In this document: piece after piece, positions 1 through 7,245 of the stretch
Numbering within the stretch: position 1 is the first letter of the stretch
Layout: every line of letters begins with the position of its first letter
NCBI GenBank assembly: GCA_023435565.1
Contig: JAEYRN010000102.1
Coordinates: 1-11,896, forward strand
Origin: Bacillota bacterium
GTDB lineage: Bacteria; Bacillota; UBA4882; UBA8346
Direction of reading: 5' to 3'
DNA length: 11,896 nucleotides
Translations under genes and position numbers: made by a program
The notes under the pieces: model-generated
Seen by the model: the letters and a program-made list of their open reading frames with translations, nothing else
Databases searched by the model: none
What the model was told of the DNA's origin: nothing

Positions 1-122
1 TATTACGACTAAGACTGGAAAGAAATTATCAAAAATGATTAAAAGTCAACTCGAACAGTGGATTGCTGGTTTGCCTAATTATATCAAGGTTTATCTGCTG
101 ATTTCTTGCTGCGAAAGTTGAG
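1..122 (+). mobile_element. 3' end of an IS4-family element, cut by the window edge
   Basis: The stretch ends at 110-122 with TGCGAAAGTTGAG, which is identical to the terminal inverted repeat of the complete IS at 8300-9823. As in that element, the transposase stop codon lies inside the terminal repeat. The protein tail is only about 60% identical over 33 residues to the other copy, so this is a related element rather than a recent duplicate. It has the opposite orientation to the complete copy. The other end and the target duplication lie outside the window. Confidence 0.85.
2..121 (+). pseudogene. IS4-family transposase, C-terminal 39 residues only (partial at window edge)
   Basis: The frame starting at base 2 is open to a TGA at 119-121. 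It encodes the C-terminal tail of an IS4-type DDE transposase, including the segment W-I-A-G-L-P-N-Y-I-K and the ending C-E-S. The same segment ends the transposase at 8301-9654 (W-F-A-G-L-P-N-Y-I-K, ending C-E-S). No catalytic residue lies in the visible part. It is partial because the window begins inside it, so whether the gene is intact cannot be judged from here. Confidence 0.8.
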
Positions 123-176
123 TTATAGAGCAAAGCTAAAAAAAGTTATAATAACCATTCAGTTTACTTCTAGTCT

Positions 177-316
177 AATTCAACTCACCCTCTTTTGTCT
201 CCCTCTCTTTTCGGAAAAAGAGGGAGAGAACCTTTTGTCAGGCAAGCTATTTTAGGTGTCGAAGGATTGTGGTTACTCTCTCTTTCGGTAAAGAGAGAGC
301 AAGAGTGAGTTGGATT
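177..316. repeat. MITE-like palindromic repeat with two internal hairpins
   Basis: The outer arms, 177-191 and 302-316, form a 15-bp inverted repeat with 13 of 15 positions matching (AATTCAACTCACCCT against AATCCAACTCACTCT). Inside are two hairpins with CGG-type loops. Positions 199-225 form a CTCCCTCT...AGAGGGAG stem of about 12 bp with one bulged base. Positions 276-299 form a perfect 10-bp stem, CTCTCTCTTT/AAAGAGAGAG, with loop CGGT. No coding capacity is seen. The form resembles dispersed non-autonomous repeats. No clear target duplication flanks it. It lies just downstream of ispG, so it could also act as a transcription barrier, but no U-tract follows either stem. Confidence 0.6.
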
Positions 317-344
317 TAGAAAGTAAGCAAATTATAACCAATAC

Positions 345-1400
345 CTATACCATTTTCTCCAGTTCTTCTTCTAATACTTTAAGTACCTCAGCCTCAGGGA
401 CCTTTTTGATGATTTCACCCTTCCGGAAAATCAGGGCCTCCCCTTTTCCCCCGGCCACTCCCAAATCTGCTTCTCTGGCTTCACCGGGGCCATTTACGGC
501 GCATCCCATGACAGCGATCTTGATCGGCTTGTCAATTTTTGCCGCCATCGCTTCAACAGCTTGGGCCAGCTTTTCCAAGTTAACCTGACAACGGCCGCAG
601 GTAGGGCAAGAAACCACTGTAGCCCCAAAGGTACGCAATCCTAGGCTCTGGAGTATTTCCCTCCCAGTCTCAACTTCCCTGACGGGATCCCCAGTCAAAG
701 AGACCCTTAAAGTGTCCCCGATTCCCTGCCATAACAAAATACCAAGGCCCACCGCGGAACGGACCGAACCTTTAAACCAAGTCCCGGCTTCGGTGATACC
801 GATATGCAAGGGATACCGGCATTGTCCGGCTAATAGTTGATAAGCCGCAATCGTGGCCGGTACCGAAGAAGCTTTTAAGGAAATCACAATATCTTCAAAA
901 TCGGCCTCTTCCAATAACCGGATATGCCGAAGGGCGCTCGCCACCATTGCTTCGGGAGAAGGGCCGCCGTATTCGGCCAATAGATCCTTTTCTAAAGATC
1001 CGGCGTTAACCCCGATCCGAATCGGAATACCTCGTTCCTTGGCTTTGAGAGCTAACAGTTTCACCCGGGAACTTTCGCCGATGTTCCCCGGATTGATGCG
1101 AAGTTTCCCGATCCCGGCTTCGATGGCGGTCAAGGCCAACCGGTAGTCGAAATGGATATCGGCTACTAAAGGCACTGGGGAGTTCTTAACAAAAAAATCC
1201 AAATTAGCGGCGGCTTCCCGATCGGGAACAGCCAGCCGGACTATTTCACAGCCTGAACCGGAGAGCTTCATAATCTGGTTTAGGGTAGCGTCCCGGTCGC
1301 GGGTATCGGTATTGGTCATCGACTGGACAGTGATCGGGCTACTCCCGCCGATAGCCAGTCCGCCAACTAGGACTTTACGGGAATTCCTGCGCATTATCAT
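345..1400 (-). CDS. ispG: 4-hydroxy-3-methylbut-2-en-1-yl diphosphate synthase (IspG/GcpE)
   Basis: Cytosolic [4Fe-4S] enzyme of the MEP isoprenoid pathway. It reductively opens MEcPP to HMBPP, with electrons from flavodoxin or ferredoxin. The 351-residue protein is the usual short bacterial form. An N-terminal TIM-barrel contains V-Q-S-M-T-N-T-D-T-R-D (residues 25-35), R-I-N-P-G-N-I-G (101-108) and R-I-G-V-N-A-G-S (128-135). The C-terminal cluster domain has C265-P-T-C268 and G299-C300, followed by N-G-P-G-E307. These match the three cysteines and one glutamate known to bind the cluster in this family. The ATG at 1398-1400 has an AAAGG 8 nt upstream, and an extended -10 promoter lies just before it. 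In many Bacillota ispG follows dxr and rseP. Here the upstream neighbour is divergent, so it is read from its own promoter. Confidence 0.97.
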   Translation of the reverse strand: MIMRRNSRKVLVGGLAIGGSSPITVQSMTNTDTRDRDATLNQIMKLSGSGCEIVRLAVPDREAAANLDFFVKNSPVPLVADIHFDYRLALTAIEAGIGKLRINPGNIGESSRVKLLALKAKERGIPIRIGVNAGSLEKDLLAEYGGPSPEAMVASALRHIRLLEEADFEDIVISLKASSVPATIAAYQLLAGQCRYPLHIGITEAGTWFKGSVRSAVGLGILLWQGIGDTLRVSLTGDPVREVETGREILQSLGLRTFGATVVSCPTCGRCQVNLEKLAQAVEAMAAKIDKPIKIAVMGCAVNGPGEAREADLGVAGGKGEALIFRKGEIIKKVPEAEVLKVLEEELEKMV

Positions 1401-1427
1401 GTTTATGACCTTTCGAGTTCTTAAAAG

Positions 1428-1456
1428 ATTATACCATTGATTGCCGGATAAGTTAA
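1428..1456 (-). promoter_or_regulatory. Sigma-A type promoter of ispG
   Basis: On the minus strand TTAACT (1451-1456) is followed after exactly 17 nt by a perfect TATAAT (1428-1433) with the extended -10 dinucleotide (TGGTATAAT). The ispG start codon is about 27 nt downstream of the -10 box, giving a short leader of roughly 20 nt. A run of ten A residues at 1480-1489 lies upstream and could act as an UP-like element for this promoter. Confidence 0.75.
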
Positions 1457-1514
1457 GGCGGGTTTGGAGAATTTTTGGTAAAAAAAAAATCTCTTTGGAA
1501 AAATTAAGAAATCC

Positions 1515-1546
1515 TTGTCCTGTTCCGACTAAATTTGTGATAGAAT
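1515..1546 (+). promoter_or_regulatory. Probable promoter of the small coiled-coil gene
   Basis: An extended -10 box TGATAGAAT (1538-1546) lies about 30 nt before the ATG at 1577. The only -35-like hexamer, TTGTCC at 1515-1520, is 20 nt upstream, which is longer than ideal. The promoter would therefore depend on the extended -10 element. Together with the ispG promoter it makes 1401-1576 a divergent promoter region. Confidence 0.45.
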
Positions 1547-1576
1547 AATAACCAGATAATTTAATGGGGTGATCTT

Positions 1577-1870
1577 ATGAGCGATGAGGTACGGCGAACC
1601 AATGTATTACTTGAAGAGTTGATGTATCAATTCCGTACTTTTGGAGAAGATTTACAGCAATTGAATGCTAAGATGGACGCTCATATTGAAGAAAACCGTA
1701 TGGAATTTCAGATGATTCAAACCAGAATGGATAGACAAGAAAGTAAATTGAGCCAGTTGCAAGAATCAAATGATAGAGAGCATAGGCAAATTATCCAAGC
1801 GGTGCATGACCTTGACGGCGAAGTCAAACGAATAGACTCCGAAGTAGTACAGATTAAACGTATAAAATAA
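1577..1870 (+). CDS. Small coiled-coil protein of unknown function
   Basis: 97 residues, highly charged and rich in Q, E, R and K. There is no signal peptide, no membrane segment and no cysteine. From about residue 10 to the end, hydrophobic residues recur with heptad-like spacing (L..L...M..F, M..I...M, L..L, V..L..E...I), which predicts one long alpha-helical coiled coil and probably an oligomer. The ATG has a strong Shine-Dalgarno GGGGTG 5-6 nt upstream and an extended -10 promoter. No catalytic motif is visible and I do not recognise the family. It stands alone between ispG (divergent) and the HepT gene (convergent). Confidence 0.75.
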   Translation: MSDEVRRTNVLLEELMYQFRTFGEDLQQLNAKMDAHIEENRMEFQMIQTRMDRQESKLSQLQESNDREHRQIIQAVHDLDGEVKRIDSEVVQIKRIK

Positions 1871-1932
1871 GGAGAGAATATTATCTCATGTGGAATTTTC
1901 TAATTTCTAAGTGTGCAAGATTTGACGCTTAT

Positions 1933-1951
1933 AATCAAAACGGCTTTGATT
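1933..1951. terminator. Short perfect hairpin between convergent genes
   Basis: AATCAAA-ACGGC-TTTGATT forms a 7-bp perfect stem with a 5-nt loop. It sits in the 106-nt spacer between the ends of the coiled-coil gene (+) and hepT (-). The position suits a bidirectional terminator. However, neither side has a real U-tract, so termination strength would be low. The rest of the spacer shows nothing recognisable. Confidence 0.35.
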
Positions 1952-1976
1952 GGTAAATATAAATATTTCTTATTAC

Positions 1977-2405
1977 TTAAACATTATCCCTATTTTCATC
2001 AATATACTTTACGATATAACCGGCAAAGTTTCTAAAATCTTGCAACCCCGTATCAAGGGCGGCAACCAACTTTTTAAGATCAATACTTGCATATTCATGA
2101 ACAAGAATATTCCGAAACCCAGCCATCCCTTTTATTTTTTCTGCAAATTCAATAGGAATGGCTTCTATTGCAGCCAGTTTGATGAAGATTTCCGAATATC
2201 CTTCTATTGCTATACCTTCTCCGGCTAAAATGTGATTCCCAATATCAAGTAAAATTTGGATTGAAAGATGGAGACCCCTTTCAATTATCCAAATTTCATC
2301 AAGGTTCTCCGCTAATTCTTTTAAAGTAACGTCTTTATGTAACTCCAATTGTTGAAGATAACGGTCAAGTTCTTTCAATTTTTCCATAATTAAGACAACA
2401 TCCAT
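1977..2405 (-). CDS. hepT: HepT-like HEPN ribonuclease toxin (DUF86)
   Basis: 142-residue all-helical HEPN-domain protein. The family motif RX4HXY is present as R98-N-I-L-V-H103-E-Y105; in known HepT toxins R and H form the RNase site. In characterised pairs, MntA antitoxins transfer AMP to the motif tyrosine to silence the toxin. The start chosen is the ATG at 2405: GGGAGG lies 7 nt upstream, and only 4 nt separate it from the mntA stop. An in-frame TTG at 2420 would extend the protein by five residues but would place this Shine-Dalgarno inside the gene. It is co-transcribed behind mntA. All key residues are intact, so the toxin is probably active. Confidence 0.92.
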   Translation of the reverse strand: MDVVLIMEKLKELDRYLQQLELHKDVTLKELAENLDEIWIIERGLHLSIQILLDIGNHILAGEGIAIEGYSEIFIKLAAIEAIPIEFAEKIKGMAGFRNILVHEYASIDLKKLVAALDTGLQDFRNFAGYIVKYIDENRDNV

Positions 2406-2409
2406 AGGC

Positions 2410-2838
2410 TTACCTCCCAAAAAGGCCTTTATTAATTCGTTGCTTTAAATATTTGTTTTGCACATCCCTAAAGGGTAGAAAATCCAAATAAGTTCGAATT
2501 GTATCTTCATGAAACTTGATTCTGACGTTCTCAGAATGACAAAACAGAAGTTCGCCCTTTTTAAGGACTTGATATCGTAGAAAGTTTGAGGCTTTATTCA
2601 GCGCCACCAAATCTATCGGGTAGCCAAGTATTCGCTCCAAGTCAAGGGCTAATTCGCATTCGAAACCATATGTTTTTCCCCTATCATCCACGGTTTCATT
2701 GAAAAAAACAGCGATATCGACATCACTCAATACTCCGGCGGTTCCGCTTGTTTGGGAACCAAATAGGTAAGCGAAGCCAATATATGGTAACGGAGATAAA
2801 ATCTCGGTAATTTGCTTCTTTAAATTCTTTTTATCCAA
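2410..2838 (-). CDS. mntA: MntA-like minimal nucleotidyltransferase antitoxin
   Basis: 142-residue nucleotidyltransferase of the MNT (polymerase-beta superfamily) type. The GSX10DXD signature is exact: G27-S28, ten residues, then D39-V-D41. A later acidic segment (Y-P-I-D-L-V, near residue 75) fits the third metal-binding Asp. In studied MntA/HepT pairs this protein AMPylates the toxin and neutralises it. The likely start is a TTG (2838) with AAAGGG 9 nt upstream; no in-frame ATG fits better. It is the first gene of the pair, read from the promoter at 2872-2899, and its stop is 4 nt before the hepT ATG. Confidence 0.92.
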   Translation of the reverse strand: MDKKNLKKQITEILSPLPYIGFAYLFGSQTSGTAGVLSDVDIAVFFNETVDDRGKTYGFECELALDLERILGYPIDLVALNKASNFLRYQVLKKGELLFCHSENVRIKFHEDTIRTYLDFLPFRDVQNKYLKQRINKGLFGR

Positions 2839-2871
2839 AAGAATACGCCCTTTCAGTAAAACGTTGGCTTT

Positions 2872-2899
2872 ATTATAACATATCGTTGCGAAGCAGCAA
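2872..2899 (-). promoter_or_regulatory. Promoter of mntA-hepT
   Basis: On the minus strand a perfect extended -10 box TGTTATAAT (TATAAT at 2872-2877) is preceded by TTGCTG (2894-2899) at 16 nt spacing. A short imperfect inverted repeat ATCGTTGC...GCAAACGAT (about 2882-2904) overlaps the -35 region. It could be an operator for autoregulation, which is common in toxin-antitoxin operons; that role is inference. Confidence 0.6.
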
Positions 2900-2927
2900 A
2901 CGATTCGCCACGCGTTTTTTAAGAATT

Positions 2928-4079
2928 TTAGTTTTTCAATATAATAAGCAGCAACGCCAAACCGAAAAAGAAATAAGCAGTCAATAGTTTTACCTTGGCT
3001 AAATGGTCCCGAATCAGCTTGGTCATGATTCCGGTGGACAGACCGAAGTAAGCGCCGCTAAACACTACCAATAAGGGTAGAATAAAGATTACGTTGTATA
3101 ATAGTAAATAACCGATAGCCTTTATTCGGGCAGGATTCATTTCTCGGACCATTATGATAATTGGAAAATACACTTGTCCGGTACAGGGCAATTCCAGTAG
3201 TCCAACCGCAGCGCCCAAAAATAAACCACTTAAATAGCTATTGGACTGTTTTTCGGTCCTGATTACCGCATGAATCTTTTGTTTTAAATTGTCCCCCAAT
3301 CCTAATTTTAACCGTTCTCTCATACCGCTTTTTAGTGCAAGATAATCCCACAAATTCAACAATCCGAAAAGCACCGCGATAGCGAATACTAACCAATGCA
3401 GGGATTTCTCTAGATACTGCAATGCTTTTAGTCGGTTTAGGATTTCCATGACGCCGATCCCCGCTAAAAAGTATGCAATAAACACTCCCAGACTAAAAAG
3501 AAAACCGGAAATGAGCAACTGTTTCCCTTTCCTGCCGATGAACGCCAGGTATGAAGTTAGAAAGACCAGCGTGGTAAAAGCGCAAGGATTAATCCCGTCC
3601 GCCAAAGCTCCAATAATTAAAGCTGCCAGACTAATCTTTTGAAATTCTTCGGAAACTTTTGTCTCAGGTTCCTTCGTTTCTATCAAGTTAGCATGGGGAA
3701 AACCAGTACCTCCCTGCAGTTGGTATTTATCTATTAAGTCATCCAAATGTTCTTTTATTGCTGCGGCCCCTTCCAAGATATCCGGGCCAATAAATATTAA
3801 CGGTGGGGTTTTATTTATTTTTCGACCGGCTTGGCTTTCCAGTTTCAATAATAACTCAAAGTTTGGGATGGAACCTATTTCAAGTTCTTTGATCTCCAAG
3901 TCCCGGCCATACTTTTGTTCCAAAAACGCTAGGACTCCCACCTTGACTTCTTGACAGGATTGGCAACTGTCAGAATAAAAAAAGAGCAGCTTAACTGGGC
4001 CCGTGGCGGAATAACTTGCCCTGGACAAGATAAAAAGTAAACTGATTAAAAGAAAAAGACTCTTAAGTGTTTTAAGCAT
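2928..4079 (-). CDS. Exported thioredoxin domain fused to a CcdA/DsbD-like transmembrane thiol transporter
   Basis: 383 residues. Residues 1-24 look like a signal peptide or anchor. A thioredoxin-like domain (about 28-120) carries the redox motif C39-Q-S-C42 and a Thr-Pro-Pro (91-93) at the usual cis-proline place. From about 148 on there are six hydrophobic segments of the DsbD/CcdA type. The two membrane cysteines of that family are present: N-P-C166 in the first helix and P-C299-T-G in the fourth. The expected role is to carry reducing power across the membrane to exported thiol proteins. The N-terminal domain would be outside the cell membrane and could receive electrons from the membrane cysteines. 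It overlaps the DUF1573 gene by 8 nt and has no close Shine-Dalgarno, so it is probably translated by coupling. Confidence 0.85.
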   Translation of the reverse strand: MLKTLKSLFLLISLLFILSRASYSATGPVKLLFFYSDSCQSCQEVKVGVLAFLEQKYGRDLEIKELEIGSIPNFELLLKLESQAGRKINKTPPLIFIGPDILEGAAAIKEHLDDLIDKYQLQGGTGFPHANLIETKEPETKVSEEFQKISLAALIIGALADGINPCAFTTLVFLTSYLAFIGRKGKQLLISGFLFSLGVFIAYFLAGIGVMEILNRLKALQYLEKSLHWLVFAIAVLFGLLNLWDYLALKSGMRERLKLGLGDNLKQKIHAVIRTEKQSNSYLSGLFLGAAVGLLELPCTGQVYFPIIIMVREMNPARIKAIGYLLLYNVIFILPLLVVFSGAYFGLSTGIMTKLIRDHLAKVKLLTAYFFFGLALLLIILKN

Positions 4080-4470
4080 CTTTTTTAACTATCAATCCTT
4101 TGATTTTAACCATTTTTACCGGTTCAGCCGGATCGTTGGTTTCGATAATAATTAACTTGGTAAAACTGCCGTTTTGACCATGGGAATTAAATTTTACTAT
4201 GATTTCTCCTTGTTTACCGGCTTCTATCCGGTTGGCTGAAAACCGGACTGTGACGCAGTTGCAATCCGGTGTGACGGATATAATCTCCAAAAGCGCATTT
4301 CCGGTGTTTTTGATGATAAAGACATGTTCAACCGTTTGGCCTTCGATTATTTCGCCGAAATCGTGAATGTTAGCAGGGATGAATAGTTTGGGTGCGTTAG
4401 CAAAAGTAAAGGTGTTAATAAGAAACAATAAAGTAAAAAGAATAGAAAATAATAATAAATTTCGCTTCAT
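4072..4470 (-). CDS. Exported DUF1573-family protein
   Basis: 132 residues with a signal peptide (about 1-25, cleavage near F-A-N-A). The mature part is a single Ig-like beta domain of DUF1573. It has the family marks H-D-F-G-E-I-x-E-G-x-x-V-x-H (36-49), N-T-G-N-A (55-59), a cysteine pair C70-N-C72 where the family usually has C-G-C, and T-N-D-P (111-114). Function is not established. The overlap with the redox-transporter gene makes C70/C72 a reasonable client or partner of that system (inference). The ATG is well supported by GAGGA 7 nt upstream. Confidence 0.85.
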   Translation of the reverse strand: MKRNLLLFSILFTLLFLINTFTFANAPKLFIPANIHDFGEIIEGQTVEHVFIIKNTGNALLEIISVTPDCNCVTVRFSANRIEAGKQGEIIVKFNSHGQNGSFTKLIIIETNDPAEPVKMVKIKGLIVKKDA

Positions 4471-4761
4471 TTATTATTCCTCGTTCGGATATATGATTAA
4501 TTATAACTCAACTTAAAGTTAAATGTTTCATTACATTAATCTTATTATCTTAATCTTAATTCATAATTTTCTTTTGTTCCCAAATTATTCCTGCTAACTA
4601 GAACCCATTTTTAGAAATTCTTACAAAAAATATTGTAAAATAAAAGGAAATCACTGTAAAGATTAGAATATTATTTTCAAGATTGTATAAAAAATTTGTT
4701 TCCAGCAATCATTTTCATTCTTGTTTCTTAATCTATTACTAAAATTCGTAAGGAGCAATAT
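4471..4761. promoter_or_regulatory. AT-rich divergent promoter region, no gene
   Basis: No convincing reading frame or RNA gene is seen in these 291 nt. For the minus-strand DUF1573 operon a perfect TATAAT lies at 4500-4505, but the -35 is poor. For the plus-strand glycosyltransferase the best candidate is TTAGAA (4663-4668), 17 nt, TATAAA (4686-4691), about 70 nt before the start codon. Because the region is so AT-rich, chance matches are likely and both calls are weak. Confidence 0.35.
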
Positions 4762-6279
4762 ATGTTTCTATTCGTAATATCTTTGTTCTTCCAAATCAGC
4801 TTATTCATATTTTTTTTATTTTTTGCATTTTATAATTATCGATATCAAATGGCCAGTTTCTTTAAACCTAAGCTTAAAAAAGCGCCTCTATTAAATAATC
4901 CTAAAGTTGCAATTGTTATCGTATGCCGTAATGAGAAATTAGTAATAAGCGACACAATATATGCCTGCGAACAATTAACTTATCAAAACAAAACTATTAT
5001 TGTCGGGGATGACTCTAACGATATCGAAACAATAACTATTTTAAGAGATATTGCTAAAGATCATGGTTGTAACCGTTTAAATATCCAAGAAAATGAAGGC
5101 TTTTTCAATTATTTGGGTGTTGCTGAAGTTTATCAATCCGATCAATTTGTTTTATTTCACCGAGAAAAGAATATCGGCTTTAAGGCGGGTAATATTAAAG
5201 TAATAGAAAGTTATTTGAAGGCGAACGGCTTTGAATATATGTATCTGCTAGATGCGGACTGGCATCCCGAACCAAATGCGATTGAGAAATGTCTTGAAGT
5301 TATTGAAGCCAATCCAAATATTGCTTATGTTCAAACTAGAAGAAATAGTTATTACGGCCGAGGCGAGCATTTTCAAAGGTGCCTTGGGATAATGGAAGAG
5401 GCTTGCTATTACGTGGACATGGTTGGTAGACAGGTTTCCGGTGATATGATCTTATTTTCAGGATGTTGCGCTATGTTCCGACTCTCACATTTATATAAAG
5501 TCGGCGGATTTATGCCCGGGCATCTTACCGAGGATATCGACCTTTCCAACCGTTGTTATATCGCCGGATATAAAGGTGTATATTTAAATGATGTTGAAAA
5601 TGTTGGTGAAGTCCCCCCAAACTATAAATCATATCGTAAACAACAAGACCGGTGGGCTAAAGGATCGGCCAGAGTATTAAAAGATTATTTTATTGATCTT
5701 ATTAAAAGTAAAAAACTAAATCTAAGAACTAAACTAAGCATGATACGGCAAAACGCCTACTTTACAATTGCTGTAGGAACTGACCTTTCTATTATATTAG
5801 CCTTTATTTCTTTATTATTATATATTTTTAGCTTGGGTTTCGGAGTTATAACAGATCTCACTCACCTAATTAACAATGCTATTTACTTAATCTTACCATT
5901 TACCTATATAATTTTCTTCAGCAGTATTTTGCATTTAATCATTCTGGTATTTAAAAAAAAGGAATGGCTGAGCTTGTTATACATCCCTTTGGTTTGGTGG
6001 ATTAATCTATCAATTATCCATACTTACTTTATCGCTAACTTGATCGGCCTAAAACATGTCAATAATTCCTGGTTTCTTACCCCTAAAACAAATCGTACCC
6101 ATAAAAAATTTAATCTTAAAAGTGATTGGGGAATTAGGGTTTTAAATCTAATATCCCTGGTTATAATGGTAGTTATTTATTATATGGCATTCATTACTCA
6201 AAAAGGATTGGCTGCTTTAATTATCCCGTATGCTATCAGCTGGATTCCCGCGTTTACAATCGGAGCGATTAAGAGTTAA
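4762..6279 (+). CDS. Membrane-bound processive family-2 glycosyltransferase (polysaccharide synthase type)
   Basis: 505 residues. An N-terminal membrane helix (about 2-26) precedes a cytosolic GT2 domain, and at least four further membrane helices follow (about 332-500). The complete D,D,D,QxxRW signature of cellulose, curdlan and chitin synthase-type enzymes is present: D83-D84, D164-A-D166, T-E-D258 and Q294-Q-D-R297-W298. Such enzymes polymerise a beta-glucan or related chain from a UDP-sugar and export it. The polymer cannot be read from sequence. The secreted GH17 protein encoded tail-to-tail next door acts on beta-1,3-glucans, which favours a beta-1,3-linked glucan (inference). AAGGAG lies 7 nt before the ATG. 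No PilZ domain or BcsB-like partner is seen in the window. Confidence 0.92.
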   Translation: MFLFVISLFFQISLFIFFLFFAFYNYRYQMASFFKPKLKKAPLLNNPKVAIVIVCRNEKLVISDTIYACEQLTYQNKTIIVGDDSNDIETITILRDIAKDHGCNRLNIQENEGFFNYLGVAEVYQSDQFVLFHREKNIGFKAGNIKVIESYLKANGFEYMYLLDADWHPEPNAIEKCLEVIEANPNIAYVQTRRNSYYGRGEHFQRCLGIMEEACYYVDMVGRQVSGDMILFSGCCAMFRLSHLYKVGGFMPGHLTEDIDLSNRCYIAGYKGVYLNDVENVGEVPPNYKSYRKQQDRWAKGSARVLKDYFIDLIKSKKLNLRTKLSMIRQNAYFTIAVGTDLSIILAFISLLLYIFSLGFGVITDLTHLINNAIYLILPFTYIIFFSSILHLIILVFKKKEWLSLLYIPLVWWINLSIIHTYFIANLIGLKHVNNSWFLTPKTNRTHKKFNLKSDWGIRVLNLISLVIMVVIYYMAFITQKGLAALIIPYAISWIPAFTIGAIKS

Positions 6280-6292
6280 TATTAATCTATTA

Positions 6293-7201
6293 TTATTTTT
6301 TCAATAACGAATTCTTTTTTAATTTAAGTTTTCCTTTTTTATCCCATATCCCCCAATGTGCGCCCGCAACCGGTTCATATCTGGCTTTCCAACTTTCATC
6401 GAACGCTTCGAAATAATAATAGGGAACATTATTTTTCGAGGCCCAAGCGGTAAAAACATTAAAGAATAGTTGGGAGTTATCCAAGGAAGCAATCGCCGGT
6501 CCAGAATTCCCGCCGCCGCTAGGCCAACCAACTTCCGACAGAATAACTTCTTTGCCTTTAAACCTTGACTTTACTTGTTCATAAACCAGCTGAAGCCTAG
6601 GCAAAGCTTGGTAAATGTCACGCTTTTCCCAAAATGGGTGGCAATTGATCATAATAAGGTCGCAAGCCTCCGCTACCTTGGGATGGCGCATGATTTCATT
6701 ATAAATATCAGCGGTGGCGACCGGTAGATTTGGGACCTCATGCTTCACATATTGCAAATACTTAATCAGTTGATCTTCACTTACTGTTCTATGCCATAAT
6801 ACTTCATTCCCTAGAATTAAAATATCCGCTTCTCCGGCTTTGGCAATTTGGATTAGGCTAGCAATCTGCTTATCGTTGGCTTTAGCATCTACATCCAACC
6901 ATGCTCCGATTGCCGCCTTCAGACCCATTTGATGGGCTAATCGTCCTACTTGATCCATTCCATTAACACAGCTGAAGGTACGTATCCATTGGGTATAAGG
7001 GGCGATAATCTTCATCCTGGCGATTATCTGTTTCTCGCTAATCCGGTCATCGATGGCAGGATCTTGCCAGTCCATATATGGGCTGAAGTTTAGACCATAT
7101 AGTTTTTTTGGAGGACTGCCGTTTGGATTGGCTAGCACTAGTGTGGTAAGAAACAATATTGAACACAAACACAAAAATAATAGTAATTTCTTCTCTCTCA
7201 A
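6293..7201 (-). CDS. Secreted glycoside hydrolase family 17 (beta-1,3-glucan hydrolase or transglycosylase)
   Basis: 302 residues: a signal peptide (about 1-24) and one GH17 (beta/alpha)8 barrel. The barrel begins Y-G-L-N-F-S-P-Y. The catalytic acid is in L-G-N-E133, the nucleophile in L-S-E223-V-G-W-P, and the closing motif F-E-A-F-D-E-x-W-K is at 264-272. GH17 enzymes cleave beta-1,3-glucans, and several bacterial members instead transfer chains to make branches or elongations. The start is a TTG at 7201 with AAAGGGG about 11 nt upstream; no ATG fits. It lies 44 nt after the thioredoxin-like gene, so they probably form one transcript. It ends 13 nt from the end of the convergent GT2 gene. 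Confidence 0.92.
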   Translation of the reverse strand: MREKKLLLFLCLCSILFLTTLVLANPNGSPPKKLYGLNFSPYMDWQDPAIDDRISEKQIIARMKIIAPYTQWIRTFSCVNGMDQVGRLAHQMGLKAAIGAWLDVDAKANDKQIASLIQIAKAGEADILILGNEVLWHRTVSEDQLIKYLQYVKHEVPNLPVATADIYNEIMRHPKVAEACDLIMINCHPFWEKRDIYQALPRLQLVYEQVKSRFKGKEVILSEVGWPSGGGNSGPAIASLDNSQLFFNVFTAWASKNNVPYYYFEAFDESWKARYEPVAGAHWGIWDKKGKLKLKKNSLLKK

Positions 7202-7245
7202 TTATGCCACTACCCCTTTAAGATTAGATGTTAGGTATTCCCGAC

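Noticed and set aside
310..588. Open frame of 92 codons on the plus strand
   Set aside because: It lies antisense to the conserved C-terminal coding region of ispG, has no ribosome binding site and no recognisable product.
853..1146. Open frame of 97 codons on the plus strand
   Set aside because: Antisense shadow within ispG.
1889..1957. 22-codon open frame after the coiled-coil gene
   Set aside because: The nearest purine-rich stretch (GGAGAG) is about 11 nt from the ATG. The frame overlaps the hairpin at 1933-1951 and has no recognisable features; too weak to call.
1950..2228. Open frame of 92 codons on the plus strand
   Set aside because: Antisense to hepT, whose motif and start are clear.
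2880..2925. Rho-independent terminator upstream of mntA (hairpin near 2882-2904, then T6 at 2915)
   Set aside because: The T-run is about 10 nt from the stem on the plus strand, and no plus-strand gene ends there. The stem overlaps the mntA promoter, so an operator-like role is more likely.
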